A DNA stretch of 64,000 bases, from the NCBI RefSeq assembly GCF_002920615.1, contig NZ_PQSU01000036.1:25078-89077 (forward strand), given 5' to 3'. Below the pieces are notes generated by a model that was given only the letters and a program-made list of their open reading frames with translations, had not been told where the DNA came from and made no database searches. The DNA is from Streptomyces sp. Ru62. GTDB lineage: Bacteria > Actinomycetota > Actinomycetes > Streptomycetales > Streptomycetaceae. Each line of letters starts with the position of its first letter. Position 1 is the first letter of the stretch. Of the stretch, positions 45,105-54,069 are shown in pieces. The position numbers and the translations under genes were made by a program.

Positions 45105-45992
45105 GGGGACCTACGGGGACTGAACCGCGGGGCTGCGGAAGCGATCACTGCTGCACCCCAGGGCCCCGACTACCCGCCGAACAAGCACCCCAGGCCCCCG
45201 AGATGCCTCCGACTACCCTCGAGGCACACAGGCATCCCCGGCAACTCCCGTCAGCTCAGCAGAGGCCGAAAGCGGCGCCTCACGGCTCCTCGCTCACCCT
45301 TTCCCGGGGTGAATTGGTGAACGTGGAATTGACGCCCTCGGGGTGCTGCTTGCCGGAAGGCGTCGGCTCCCTCCCGGTCGCGCCCGGGATCCGCACCGGC
45401 CACGACCGGGACAAGTCCTACAGCGTCCGCCGGCAGTCGACGAGCGGCGGGACCGCGACCACCTATGCCGAGCTCCGGCGCTTCCGGGTGTCCGGGCTTC
45501 AGGTCATGCCGATGGGGCGTCAGGGTTTGACAGCCGCTGCGAGGTTCATCGAGCGGAAGCCTTTGCCGTGGTCGTCCACCCGGGTCGTGCCCTTGCGGCC
45601 CCTTTCCCGCCGCCCTCGTCGTCCCGGACCCAGGCAGCGGCCGGCATCAGCAGGAGTGGAGCGTCTGCGTGACCGCCACCACTGGCGCATGACGCTTCTG
45701 GGCGCGCTGACGCACCAGACGGCCGACGGCCTGCGGCCGAGACGCCGAGCCGCACCGGCGGGCTGCGGCCGCGCCGGACCGATCCGCCGCGAGCCCGCAG
45801 CCCGGACCGCTGACATCCCCGTTGCGGTCGCTGCCGCTGCGGTGCCCCGATCACCGGTCGCGACCGTGACGCCCATCCCGCCCGTCGTCCCGTGATTGCG
45901 CGCCGGCCGGGGCCGGCGCGCCTGTGCCGTGGCATCAGGGTACGGAGGCACAGGCATCGCCAGCTGGGGAACCAGCGCGACGACCGGGCCGG
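45105..45992. other. About 890 bp without a recognised gene
   Basis: Plus-strand 45320-45520 reads VELTPSGCCLPEGVGSLPVA then GIRTGHDRDKSYSVRRQST, protein-like but unrecognised and without a clear start. The rest has unused-frame composition. Probably decayed sequence. Confidence 0.4.
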
Positions 45993-46472
45993 TTACATCA
46001 GTCGGCCTGCCGGGTGTCCGCCGGGATCGTCGGCCAGCACGATGCCGGCTTTGACGCGCTTGCCCACCGGCTCGCGGCGGATCTCGAAGCTGCGGCACAC
46101 GGCCATCACGATCTCCAGACCGTGTTTGCCGATCCGGTGCGGATCGGCTTCCCGGGGCACCGGCAGGGCCGGATCGCTGTCCCAGACGCTGATCTCCACG
46201 GCGCCGTCGCTGACCTCCAGATCCAGCAGGCACGGGCCGGGCGCGTACTTGTGCGCGTTGGTCACCAGCTCGCTGACCACCAGTTCCACCAGGCCCATCG
46301 CACGCTCCGACACCGGGATCCCGTGTACGGCCTGCACCTCGCTCATGAAACGGCGGGCCGCGTCCCGGGCCTCACCGATCCGCTCCCCGCCCTCCATATC
46401 CAGGGCAACCGCGGACAACAGGGGACGGCGGGCCAGCGGCTGATCCTCGGTCTTCTGCACTACTGCCCTCAT
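45993..46472 (-). CDS. ATP-binding anti-sigma-factor-type protein (RsbW/HATPase_c), 159 aa
   Basis: A GHKL ATPase of the small serine-kinase type: the N-box MGLVELVVSELVTNAHKYAP, the G1 region VWDSDPALP and G2 region GKHGLEIVMAVCRSFEIR. Streptomycetes have dozens of such proteins, which phosphorylate anti-anti-sigma factors and bind sigma-B-like factors. The ATG at 46472 was chosen; a TTG at 46505 would add 11 residues. No sigma or antagonist gene is adjacent. The phosphatase at 60251 carries a related fused domain. Confidence 0.85.
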   Translation of the reverse strand: MRAVVQKTEDQPLARRPLLSAVALDMEGGERIGEARDAARRFMSEVQAVHGIPVSERAMGLVELVVSELVTNAHKYAPGPCLLDLEVSDGAVEISVWDSDPALPVPREADPHRIGKHGLEIVMAVCRSFEIRREPVGKRVKAGIVLADDPGGHPAGRLM

Positions 46473-46739
46473 ACCGTCACCAGCGTCCTGAGCACTCTCG
46501 GCCAAGGCGTGCGGCTACCCCCGAAACCAGACCACACACCACCCCTCACATCACGGTTGGGTAAGCGACACGGCGCGGCGGTGACGTCAGGCAGGGTGCA
46601 TCGATGCCACTTCCCGGGGCTGCGGCTCGCAGGCCCGGTGGACGAGGTGACGTCCGTCAGGGCCTGGTGTCCGGCCTCGGCGCCCTTCCGGTCGCCCGGG
46701 ACCCGGAACCGCGCCCGGGCCGGGCTGCTCCGCTGGGTG

Positions 46740-47372
46740 TTACGGCCACCTGCGCAGCGCCAGCTGCGGCAGGTGCCTGACCAGCCAGGCGCTGACGAGT
46801 CCGACGGCGGCGCCGGCGGCGACGTCACTGGGGTAGTGGGCGCCCGACTGCACCCGTTCTACGGCTACCAGGGCTGCCGGCACCGCGCAGAGTGCCCCGG
46901 CCAACGGCCATGAGGGGACGACCGCTGCGGTGAAGGCCACCGCTGCCGCGGTGTGCCCGGAAGGGAACGACGAGGAATCCGGCCGGTCCTCGACGTCGTC
47001 GTGAGGGATCCATTCCTTGGGCGGTCGCGGCCTGTCACTCACCTGCTTGCACACACCGTTGGAAACCAGCTACGCCAAGGTGACAGCCGCCAGACCCGCT
47101 ACGGCCGCCTTACGCCCCTTCCATCCGCCGGTCCAGGCCATCACCACGGCGGCACCGCACCACAACTTGGTGCCTTCCGCCGTTTCCTCCACCCCCGACA
47201 GCGTGCGGTGAAGAACAGGTTCCCGCCAGGAAGTCATCCGCTTGCTCAGACGGCGGTCCATCTCGCGCACTGCACCCAGCAACCTCATGACCTGCTGGTA
47301 TCCCGCGCTCACCAGATCACGCGCGTCCAGTTCTCCTGTCCTGCGGTGGAGGCTCCGGCAGCGGACGATCAC
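46740..47372 (-). pseudogene. PAP2-type phosphatase gene with one nonsense codon
   Basis: From a GTG at 47372 (AAGGGATC upstream): LVSAGYQQVMRLLGAVREMD, RMTSWREPVLHRTLSGVEET, LWCGAAVVMAWTGG, AAVAGLAAVTLA, then TAG (47070-47072). The same frame continues LVSNGVCKQVSDRPRPPKEW (K-x6-RP motif), SSSFPSGHTAAAVAFTAAVV (PSGH) and VERVQSGAHYPSDVAAGAAV (R-x5-H-x3-D). This is a complete integral membrane PAP2/undecaprenyl-diphosphatase-like enzyme except for that stop. A GTG five codons after the TAG could restart translation but would lack the N-terminal helices. Confidence 0.85.
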
Positions 47373-47402
47373 GCAGATCCCTTGACCCTTCGACGTGCGT
47401 GG

Positions 47403-47918
47403 TCAGCTGATCGTCAGCTGCCATCCGATCTCTCCGTCGTGCCACTGGTCGGTGGGGGTGAGGCCGGCTGCGGTGGCGACGGCGGCGGATGCCTTGCGGT
47501 CCGGGTGGATGTGGGCGGTGACCGTGTGCACCGGATGCTTCCGGAGCCAGGCGACGAGTGCCCGGGCAGCTTCCGTGGCGATGCCGCGCCGCTGCCAGAG
47601 GGTCCCTACCACCCAGGCGATCTCCGCAGTGGCTCCGCGGTCGTCGGCGGTGACCGTCGCTTGGACACAGCCGGTCAGGCAGGCGGCCTCACGGAGCTGG
47701 ACGACCCAGTTGCACCAGGACTCGCCGGGGCGGGGTGAGCCGGCCACCAAGCGTTCGTAGCGGGCGCGCACACCCTGAGCCGTGTCCGGGGCGCCGCCGA
47801 TGAAGCTGTGCAGGTCGGGGTCGGACAGCACCGCGGCCATCTCGTCGGCGTACTCGACCCGCAGGGGAAGCAGGGCCAGCCGGTCGGTGTGGATGGGCTC
47901 GGGCCTGAGCGTGATCAC
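47403..47918 (-). CDS. GNAT family N-acetyltransferase, 171 aa
   Basis: Opens as an RimJ/RimL-type GNAT: RPEPIHTDRLALLPLRVEYA, EMAAVLSDPDLHSFIGGAPD, CNWVVQLREAACLTGCVQAT, EIAWVVGTLWQRRGIATEAA (acetyl-CoA loop QRRGIATEA) and VHTVTAHIHPDRKASAAVAT. Cytoplasmic; the acceptor is unknown. GTG 47918 is fixed by AGGAGG five bases before it. Adjacent to the FG-GAP protein gene upstream (67 bp gap, same strand). Confidence 0.9.
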   Translation of the reverse strand: MITLRPEPIHTDRLALLPLRVEYADEMAAVLSDPDLHSFIGGAPDTAQGVRARYERLVAGSPRPGESWCNWVVQLREAACLTGCVQATVTADDRGATAEIAWVVGTLWQRRGIATEAARALVAWLRKHPVHTVTAHIHPDRKASAAVATAAGLTPTDQWHDGEIGWQLTIS

Positions 47919-47985
47919 GCTGCCTCCTGGGTCGAGGGACTTCAACCGGCACGTGAGGCTCAGTCGGCCTCCTCGTGATCCGGCT

Positions 47986-49404
47986 TCAGCCGAGGAAAGT
48001 TTCTCCGATGCCGGAGCCGGAAGAGACGCCGTATTCCTTCGGCCCGAAGACGCTGACGCCGCTGGTGCCCAGGCCGCCGCTGGTGCCGCGCAGTTGCCAG
48101 ACGGCGCCGTTGTCCTCGTTCTCGCCGGGGGCGGAGACGGCGAGGTCTGCCTTGCCGTCGCGGTTGTAGTCGGCGAGGCGGACCTGGGAGCCGAACACGT
48201 CGTTGAACTCGGCGCTGCCGGGGATGCCGGTGGTGTCCTGTGAGTAGCGGGCGGCGCCGGTGGTGGTGAGGCCGCCGGCGCTTCCGCGCAGCACGAGGAC
48301 GTCACCTCCCCTCGAGGCTCGGCCGAGGGACTCGTACGGGATGCCGATGGCGAGGTCCGCGCGGTGGTCGCCGTTGATGTCGGCGATGGACATCGCCGCG
48401 CCGAACTCGTCCTCCTTCTCGTCGGCGCCGGGGACGCCGGCGGTGTTCTGGTGGTAGACGCGGCCTGAGGGGGCGAGTCCGCCGCTGACGCGAGGGTCGC
48501 CGTTGCGGACGGTGACGTAGCCGGAGCCGTTGCTGGGATCGGCCAGTCCGTTGGGGTTCAGACGGGGGTTGGACACTGCGATGACGAGGTCGTCGCGGCC
48601 GTCTCCGTTGAGGTCCCCGGCCTCCACGCGGTCGCCGCCGGCGAGCCGGGCCCGGGCGGTGAAGGAGTCGGTGTCGGTGGTGCCGGGCTCCTGGCCGTAG
48701 ACGAGGGTGGTCTTCTGCTGGACGACGGCCAGTTCGTCCTTGCCGTCGCCGGTGAAGTCACCGGCCGCGAGGCGCCCGCCGCTGGTGGAATCGGGGCCGT
48801 AGACGTCGTAGCCGGCGGGGGCTTTGCTGCGGGTGAACGTGCCGGAGTACAGCCGCAGGGATGTCTGCCCGCTGACGGCGATGTCCGGGCGGGAGTCACC
48901 GGTGAAGTCGCCCACGGCGATGTCTGAGCCGAACAGGCGCGAGGGGTACGTCGGTCCCGAGGGCAGGGTGAGGGCACCGCTGAACGGTGAGGTGCCACCC
49001 CACAGCACGGTCACCGAGCCATTGCCCGACGCGTCTCCCTCGCTGCCGACCAGCAGGTCGGCGTACCCGTCGCGGTTCAAGTCACCGCTGGCGAGGCTGC
49101 TGCCGAAGTAGTCCTGGTACCCGGGCGTGCCGGGGACGTTGGCGGAGTTCTGCGTGAGGGAGACGTGCTTGCCGGTCAGGCCGTGGGCGGAGCCGAAGGT
49201 GACGAGGATGGCACCGGCGTTCTGCTTCCCGCTGATCGTCTTGCTCGGCATGCCGATGGCCAGATCACGGTATCCGTCGCCGTTGAAGTCATCGGACAGC
49301 TTGGACCCGGCGGCGACGGCCTGGCCGGCCGAGACGGCCAGCAGGCTGCCGGTCAGACAAGCTGCGAGGGCCGCTGCCACGGCAAGACGGACGGAGTGAC
49401 GCAC
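47986..49404 (-). CDS. Secreted FG-GAP/integrin-alpha-like repeat protein, 472 aa
   Basis: Signal peptide LAVAAALAACLTGSLLAVSA with cleavage near AVAAG. The mature protein consists of seven FG-GAP-type blades, each with a calcium loop: DFNGDGYRDLAIG, DLNRDGYADLLVG, DFTGDSRPDIAVS, DFTGDGKDELAVV, DLNGDGRDDLVIA, DINGDHRADLAIG and DYNRDGKADLAVS. Seven blades match an integrin-alpha-type beta-propeller. There is no catalytic domain, so it is likely a surface or secreted binding protein. GTG 49404 has CAGGAGG six bases before it. Unlinked to obvious partners. Confidence 0.9.
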   Translation of the reverse strand: MRHSVRLAVAAALAACLTGSLLAVSAGQAVAAGSKLSDDFNGDGYRDLAIGMPSKTISGKQNAGAILVTFGSAHGLTGKHVSLTQNSANVPGTPGYQDYFGSSLASGDLNRDGYADLLVGSEGDASGNGSVTVLWGGTSPFSGALTLPSGPTYPSRLFGSDIAVGDFTGDSRPDIAVSGQTSLRLYSGTFTRSKAPAGYDVYGPDSTSGGRLAAGDFTGDGKDELAVVQQKTTLVYGQEPGTTDTDSFTARARLAGGDRVEAGDLNGDGRDDLVIAVSNPRLNPNGLADPSNGSGYVTVRNGDPRVSGGLAPSGRVYHQNTAGVPGADEKEDEFGAAMSIADINGDHRADLAIGIPYESLGRASRGGDVLVLRGSAGGLTTTGAARYSQDTTGIPGSAEFNDVFGSQVRLADYNRDGKADLAVSAPGENEDNGAVWQLRGTSGGLGTSGVSVFGPKEYGVSSGSGIGETFLG

Positions 49405-49613
49405 GAAGACCTCCTGTTTCACCGCGGACGCCGACGGCGTCCGCGAACCGAATTGATGGTGCGCACCCCGTGTCCATCGCGCTACCCGCTCGATCCCCGT
49501 GATGCGTAACAAGAAACAGACGCCCCACCGTCACCGATGGTTGTACCGCGACTCCTGCGGCCGGCCAAAGCGTCCGGACTCGCGTGCTCGGCCTGCTTCT
49601 CGGCTGCCGCGAC

Positions 49614-50192
49614 TCAGACCACGGACGCTCGCTGGGGGTCGACTGGGTCGATCCCCAGCTCCTCGAATCGGCTCTCCAACGCTTCCAGTTCGGCCTCCCG
49701 CCGGAAGTCCTTCTCCGCCTCGCTGATCGGCAACAGCCACAGGATCCGGGCATGGGCACCGTCGCCCCACTTGCAGATCTCGAACTCGGGCCCGAAGGGA
49801 TAGGGCAGACTCACCAGGTAGTGATCGCAGCCCGAGTCGTCGAGCCACGGCCTGCCGATCGGCACGGTGTGCCCGACATCGAGTCGTTGGTGAACGGGCC
49901 CGCAGTGGTAGTACGCATTCATCGTGACGCTCTCCACGTTGAGCCACTCGTCGCGCGGCGCCGCGAGGACGAACTCGACCCCGTGCCCGTCGCGTTGCGT
50001 CGAGTCCCAGCAACCTGACGTCACATACAGCCACCAGTCGCCAGGGTGAGCCGGGTGGACTCGGAACACCCGAAAGCCGGGTACGCGATCCTCGATCGGC
50101 CCGTCGACCCCCGACACCTCGTCGACGACACGGCCCGGGAGCGTCCTGCGGAGATGATCGAGCAGCGCGGAGCGCGCGGCAATGTTTGACAT
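49614..50192 (-). CDS. Suppressor-of-fused (SUFU) domain protein, 192 aa
   Basis: The pattern VFRVHPAHPGDWWLYVTSGC, GVEFVLAAPRDEWLNVESVT, YYHCGPVHQRLDVGHTVPIG, RPWLDDSGCDHYLVSLPYPF and ILWLLPISEAEKDFRREAEL is that of the bacterial SUFU domain. Such proteins often act as immunity proteins in polymorphic toxin systems, but no toxin gene is adjacent here. Soluble. The ATG at 50192 has no strong ribosome site; it starts right at the domain. Confidence 0.75.
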   Translation of the reverse strand: MSNIAARSALLDHLRRTLPGRVVDEVSGVDGPIEDRVPGFRVFRVHPAHPGDWWLYVTSGCWDSTQRDGHGVEFVLAAPRDEWLNVESVTMNAYYHCGPVHQRLDVGHTVPIGRPWLDDSGCDHYLVSLPYPFGPEFEICKWGDGAHARILWLLPISEAEKDFRREAELEALESRFEELGIDPVDPQRASVV

Positions 50193-50377
50193 GCGGTCAT
50201 CATGCCCGAGGCCCTCGACACCCCTCGGACGGGCTCCAAAGCCGGCTGATCGTGTGCGACACCGCTTGCCACCGAGTTCGGACACCACGTGGTGATTGCA
50301 GGGCAAGAACTCGGAAACCTCCACCGCAGCTCGGCTGAGCCACCAGACTTGCAGCAACGGGAGAAGGGGCGGCAAGC

Positions 50378-50941
50378 ATGGCAAACAGCGCGCTTCTGGT
50401 GATGGACGTGCAACGGGACGTCGTGGCCATCGCCGATGACGGTTCCGGATATCTGCCGCGCTTGCGAAGGGCGATCGACGGTGCCCGGGCAGCAGGTATC
50501 ACCGTGATCTACGTGGTGCTCGGGTTACGGCCCGGCGATCCAGAAGTCAGCCCCCGCAACAAGGTGATGACAAACGCGGTGCGGGCCGGCCTGTTCACCG
50601 AGGGAGCCCCTGGTACCGAGATCCATGACGACGTCGCGCCCCAGCAGGGCGACGTCGTGGTCACCAAGAGGCGGGGGAGCGCGTTCTCCGGCAGCGACCT
50701 CGATTTGGTGCTGAGAGCTCGCGACATCGACAGCCTTGTGCTGACCGGCATCGCCACCAGCGCTGTGGTGCTGTCCACCCTGTGGCGGGCCATCGACCTG
50801 GACTTCGGCCTCACCGTCCTGGCGGATGCCTGCCTGGACACCGACCCCGAGGTGCACCGCATGCTCACCGAAAAGCTGTTCCCGCAGTGGGCGGATGTCC
50901 TCACGGTCGAGGACTGGGTCAAAGCCATCGCGTCGCACTAG
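50378..50941 (+). CDS. Isochorismatase-like hydrolase, 187 aa, lacking the catalytic cysteine
   Basis: ALLVMDVQRDVVAI supplies the catalytic Asp and VVTKRRGSAFSGSDLDLVLR the catalytic Lys of isochorismatase-like cysteine hydrolases. At the nucleophile, IDSLVLTGIATSAVVLSTLW has Val where the catalytic Cys normally stands (GxxTxxCV). The cis-peptide region and overall length fit. Such Cys-less members exist, and a different reaction or loss of activity must be considered. GGAGAAGGGG lies about 8 bases before the ATG. It is divergent from the SUFU gene (185 bp between starts). Confidence 0.85.
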   Translation: MANSALLVMDVQRDVVAIADDGSGYLPRLRRAIDGARAAGITVIYVVLGLRPGDPEVSPRNKVMTNAVRAGLFTEGAPGTEIHDDVAPQQGDVVVTKRRGSAFSGSDLDLVLRARDIDSLVLTGIATSAVVLSTLWRAIDLDFGLTVLADACLDTDPEVHRMLTEKLFPQWADVLTVEDWVKAIASH

Positions 50942-51177
50942 CGGAAGGCAGCCCGGACGCCCGAGTGGGGCAGGCTGGATTCGCCCAGTGTGGACACCAC
51001 TTGGGGCTTGCGGTGGGACGCGGGGAGTGCCCAGCGTGGTGAGGGGGCGCTGGTGCCAACGGAGTCCAAGCTCTCTGTACGCGGCGATACGCCGCGATGC
51101 CCGGGCGGAATGCGGAACAGGGCCCTGTAGCGCACGTACGGGTGGGCTTCCGGACAGTGCGGGCGGCCATGGAGTCC

Positions 51178-51239
51178 GTCTGCCGGAGTCGCGCAAGCAG
51201 CGGCAGCGGCACACCGTCAAGCGGATCTTCGACCGGCTG
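51178..51239 (+). mobile_element. Probable IS21-type IstA scrap
   Basis: Plus strand LPESRKQRQRHTVKRIFDRL resembles the KQRHT-RR-RL helix of IS21-family IstA transposases. It abuts the exact point where the alcohol dehydrogenase remnant loses its 3' end. Confidence 0.4.
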
Positions 51240-52062
51240 CCGGTCAGACTTCCGACGACGGCGTGGGTGCCGAAGATCAGGTCGGGGGTCGCGACCGTCA
51301 GCGGGTCGGGTGCGGCACCGACGACGACCAGCGTGCCGTTCGGGGCCAGGCCCCGCACCAGTGGGTTCATGGACGCACCGCTGGACTCGGTGGCGACGAT
51401 GACCGAGGCGCCGCCCAGATCGCGCAGTGCCTCGCCGGGATCGACGGCGGTGCTGTCGATGTACTCGTCGGCGCCGAGCTCCCGGGCGAGCGCTTCCTTC
51501 TCCTCGCCCCGCGCCACCGCGGCGACCCGATGGCCGAGGCTGCGCGCGTACTGCAGGGCCAGGTGGCCGAGGCCTCCGATGCCCTGCACGGCGACCAGGG
51601 ACCCGGCCCGGGCGTGCCCCCGCTGCAACGCGGAGAAGGTGGTCAGGCCGGCGCAGAGCAGCGGCGCCGCGTCGATGGCCGAGAGGCCGTCGGGAATGCG
51701 CGCGAGTCCGCTGGCGCGGGCGTAGACGACCTCCGCGTAGCCGCCGTCGGTGGTGGTGCCGGTTTGTGGCTGGTTCAGGCAGTTGACGAAGTCACCACGA
51801 CGGCAGGGTTTGCACTGCCCGCAGTGCCCGTTCAGGAAGCCGACTCCGACGCGGTCGCCGGGCTGCCAGGCGGTGACGCCGGCGCCGACGGCGTCGATGA
51901 CGCCGACGACTTCGTGCCCCGGGACGATGGGCTGCGAGGGGTCCGCGCGCAGGCCCTCGATCGCCAGGACGTCGGTGTGGCAGACCCCACAGGCCTCCCC
52001 CCGCAGTCGGACGTGTCCGGGCTGGTCGGGGAGCTGCGCAGCATCGGGGTGTGGCGTGCGGA
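51240..52062 (-). pseudogene. Zinc alcohol dehydrogenase remnant lacking both ends
   Basis: Minus strand, one open frame: GHVRLRGEACGVCHTDVLAI (catalytic zinc Cys), IVPGHEVVGVIDAVGAGVTA, FLNGHCGQCKPCRRGDFVNC (structural zinc Cys set), GGYAEVVYARASGLARIPDG, VAVQGIGGLGHLALQYARSL (NAD(P) site) and IFGTHAVVGSLTG. Ligands are intact, but no ATG/GTG/TTG start exists between the upstream stop and residue 130 of the normal enzyme, and the last 60-70 residues are missing after SLTG, where an IS21-like scrap begins. A TTG at 51628 could only make a Rossmann-fold half. Confidence 0.75.
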
Positions 52063-52185
52063 CGACGAAACCGGCCTGCGGGAGAAGGTGCTCGGCACCT
52101 TGCCCCTGTGGCCGTGGATGACGGCCGAGATCACCGCCCTGCAGTCACACCCCAACGACCCGGGCCCCACCGGAGGAGAAGACCG

Positions 52186-52557
52186 ATGAGCGGCACAGCA
52201 GCACCCGAGGCCGTCCTGCGCGGCGTCGTGGACCAGTGGAAGAGCGCGGTCGACGCGCACGAGCCGGAGAAGGTGGCGGCGCTCTTCACCGAGGACGCCA
52301 TCTTCCAGGGGCTTCGTCCCTGCAGCGTGGGCCGTCCGGGGGTGGCCGCGTACTACGACTCCCAGCCGATCGGGCTGACCGCCGAGTACCAGGTGCTCGA
52401 GACGCGCAGCCTCGCGGACGACGTCCTGCTCGGGTATCTCGACGTCGACTTCCGTTTCACCGACCGGCCGGCCATCCACGTCGCTCTCGGCATCGTGCTC
52501 AAGCGCGTCTCCGACCGCTGGTACATCTCCCACTATCAGGTGACCAGGCTCGGCTGA
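52186..52557 (+). CDS. SnoaL-like/SgcJ-type NTF2-fold protein, 123 aa
   Basis: LRGVVDQWKSAVDAHEPEKV then ALFTEDAIFQGL, GVAAYYDSQPIGLTAEYQVL, LGYLDVDFRFTDRPAIHVAL and KRVSDRWYISHYQVTRLG follow the NTF2-like cone fold with its Asp/His pocket residues. Members bind small hydrophobic or aromatic ligands, and some act as isomerases or hydrolases; nothing here fixes the ligand. GGAGGAGAA lies six bases before the ATG. It is the first intact plus-strand gene of the redox block, 155 bp before the molybdenum oxidoreductase gene. Confidence 0.82.
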   Translation: MSGTAAPEAVLRGVVDQWKSAVDAHEPEKVAALFTEDAIFQGLRPCSVGRPGVAAYYDSQPIGLTAEYQVLETRSLADDVLLGYLDVDFRFTDRPAIHVALGIVLKRVSDRWYISHYQVTRLG

Positions 52558-52598
52558 CACATCTCGTTGACAGGCTCCGCGCCGCCGTGTCACCATCC

Positions 52599-52612
52599 TA
52601 ACCAGTTAAACA
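52599..52612. promoter_or_regulatory. Operator-like site before the molybdenum oxidoreductase gene
   Basis: TAACCAGTTAAACA matches 12 of the 14 positions of TAACYRGTTRGTCA, the motif found at the SDR/TetR locus (1610-1651, 3513-3526). It lies 101 bases before the start of the exported oxidoreductase gene. Function is inferred. Confidence 0.35.
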
Positions 52613-52712
52613 GGTGACGGCGTTGACGTGATGTGACCACACCGGTTGGCAGAGCCTGCGTCATGGGGGAAGCGCGCCGTGAAGACCGTTGCCGCGGCGA
52701 AGGAGCACAGAC

Positions 52713-53429
52713 ATGGCGGTAGGGCCGGACCAGGATCGTGAAGGAGCGCCGATGGGCCGGCGCGCGTTGTTGGGCATGCTCGCCACGGGCGCCGCCGGGC
52801 TCGCTGCCGCGCCGTATCTGCAACGCGGCTGGGAGGGATTCCTCGCGTCCGCCTCACAGGTGGACGCGACGGGCATCACCGGCCTGTTGCCCAACCCGGG
52901 CGGCTTCCGGTACTACAGCGTGGTCGGCTCGGTGCCGCGCAAGGACGAGACGAACTACACGCTGCGGATCGACGGCCTGGTCGACCGGCCGACGACCTAT
53001 TCGCTGCCGCAGCTGCGGGACCTGCCGCAGAGCCGGGTCGTCCACGACGTGGTGTGCACCGACGGATGGCGGGTCAACAAAACGCCCTTCACGGGCGTGA
53101 AGCTGGCGGATCTCCTGGATGCCGCCGGAGTGCGTTCCGAGGGCAAGGCCGTCCGGTTCACCTGTTTCGACGGCGCCTACACCGAGAGCCTCACCCTGGA
53201 GCAGGCGCGCCGCTCGGACGTGCTGATCGCGCTGACGTTGCAGGACAAACCGATCAGCCACGCCCAGGGAGGGCCGGTCCGCCTTTACGTGGCCCCCATG
53301 TACTTCTACAAGTCGGCCAAGTGGCTGTCCGGCATCTCGGTCACCGACAAGGTCGTCCCCGGCTACTGGGAGGAGCGCGGATATGCCGTCGACGGCTGGC
53401 TCGACGACGCCGACCGGCACGCGGCATGA
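52713..53429 (+). CDS. Exported molybdopterin oxidoreductase (sulfite-oxidase fold, MsrP/YedY-like), 238 aa
   Basis: The N-terminus MGRRALLGMLATGAAGLAAA within the first 35 residues is Tat-like (Arg-Arg then a hydrophobic stretch). The mature part has the sulfite-oxidase fold: LRIDGLVDRPTTYSLPQLRD, RVVHDVVCTDGWRVNKTPFT with the molybdenum-ligand Cys115, GVKLADLLDAAGV, and LYVAPMYFYKSAKWLSGISV. There is no heme or dimerisation domain. It is translationally coupled to a cytochrome b gene (47-base overlap), as the MsrP-MsrQ methionine-sulfoxide repair pair is. The substrate could also be another sulfoxide or sulfite. AAGGAG seven bases before ATG 52713 sets the start. Confidence 0.88.
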   Translation: MAVGPDQDREGAPMGRRALLGMLATGAAGLAAAPYLQRGWEGFLASASQVDATGITGLLPNPGGFRYYSVVGSVPRKDETNYTLRIDGLVDRPTTYSLPQLRDLPQSRVVHDVVCTDGWRVNKTPFTGVKLADLLDAAGVRSEGKAVRFTCFDGAYTESLTLEQARRSDVLIALTLQDKPISHAQGGPVRLYVAPMYFYKSAKWLSGISVTDKVVPGYWEERGYAVDGWLDDADRHAA

Positions 53430-54069
53430 AACGGGCGGCACGGTCCGCCGGTTCGCCCTCGCCCCACGCCTGGTGCACCGGGCCACCGGGTGGCTGATGC
53501 TGGTGTGCCTGCTGACCGCCGCCTGTCTCTACCTCGGCCCCGTCGCCCAGCTGGTCGGGCGGAGGCATCTGATGATCACGCTCCACGAATGGTCGGGTGT
53601 GCTGCTGCCGGCGCCGACCCTGCTGGGGCTCTTCTCCCGCGAGTTCCGCGCGGACCTGCGCCGGCTGAACCGTTTCGCCGTGTATGACCGGCAGTGGCTG
53701 CGCGCTGCCCGCAGGCGTCTGTCGTCGCCGGTGGCGCGGCCGGCGGGCAAGTTCAACGCGGGTCAGAAGCTGTACGCCGGCTGGATCGCGGGTGCGGTGC
53801 TGGTGATGATGTTCACCGGACTGCTCATGTGGTTCATGGGATTCCTGCCGGACATCTCGCGCACCAGCGCCATCTTCGTCCACGACTGCCTGGCCTGGTC
53901 CATCACGTTCGTCCTGCTCGGACACATGCGCAAGGCCTACCGGGATCCAGAGGCGAGGCTGGGGATGAGGTCCGGGTACGTGAGCAGGTCCTGGGCGGCG
54001 CGCGAGCACTCTCGGTGGGTGCCGGACGAGGACGTGCGCCCCGCGGCCGACGAGGCCCGCGACGCGTGA
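53383..54069 (+). CDS. Cytochrome b/b6-domain membrane protein (electron donor), 228 aa
   Basis: Four hydrophobic segments with conserved histidines suited to bind b-type hemes: PRLVHRATGWLMLVCLLTAA, ITLHEWSGVLLPAPTLLGLF, YAGWIAGAVLVMMFTGLLMW, and SAIFVHDCLAWSITFVLLGH. It should pass electrons from the quinol pool to the exported molybdenum enzyme encoded just upstream. GGAGGAG lies seven bases before the ATG at 53383, inside the upstream gene, so the 47-base overlap is likely real and implies translational coupling. The last 40 residues are hydrophilic and cytoplasmic. Confidence 0.85.
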   Translation: MPSTAGSTTPTGTRHETGGTVRRFALAPRLVHRATGWLMLVCLLTAACLYLGPVAQLVGRRHLMITLHEWSGVLLPAPTLLGLFSREFRADLRRLNRFAVYDRQWLRAARRRLSSPVARPAGKFNAGQKLYAGWIAGAVLVMMFTGLLMWFMGFLPDISRTSAIFVHDCLAWSITFVLLGHMRKAYRDPEARLGMRSGYVSRSWAAREHSRWVPDEDVRPAADEARDA

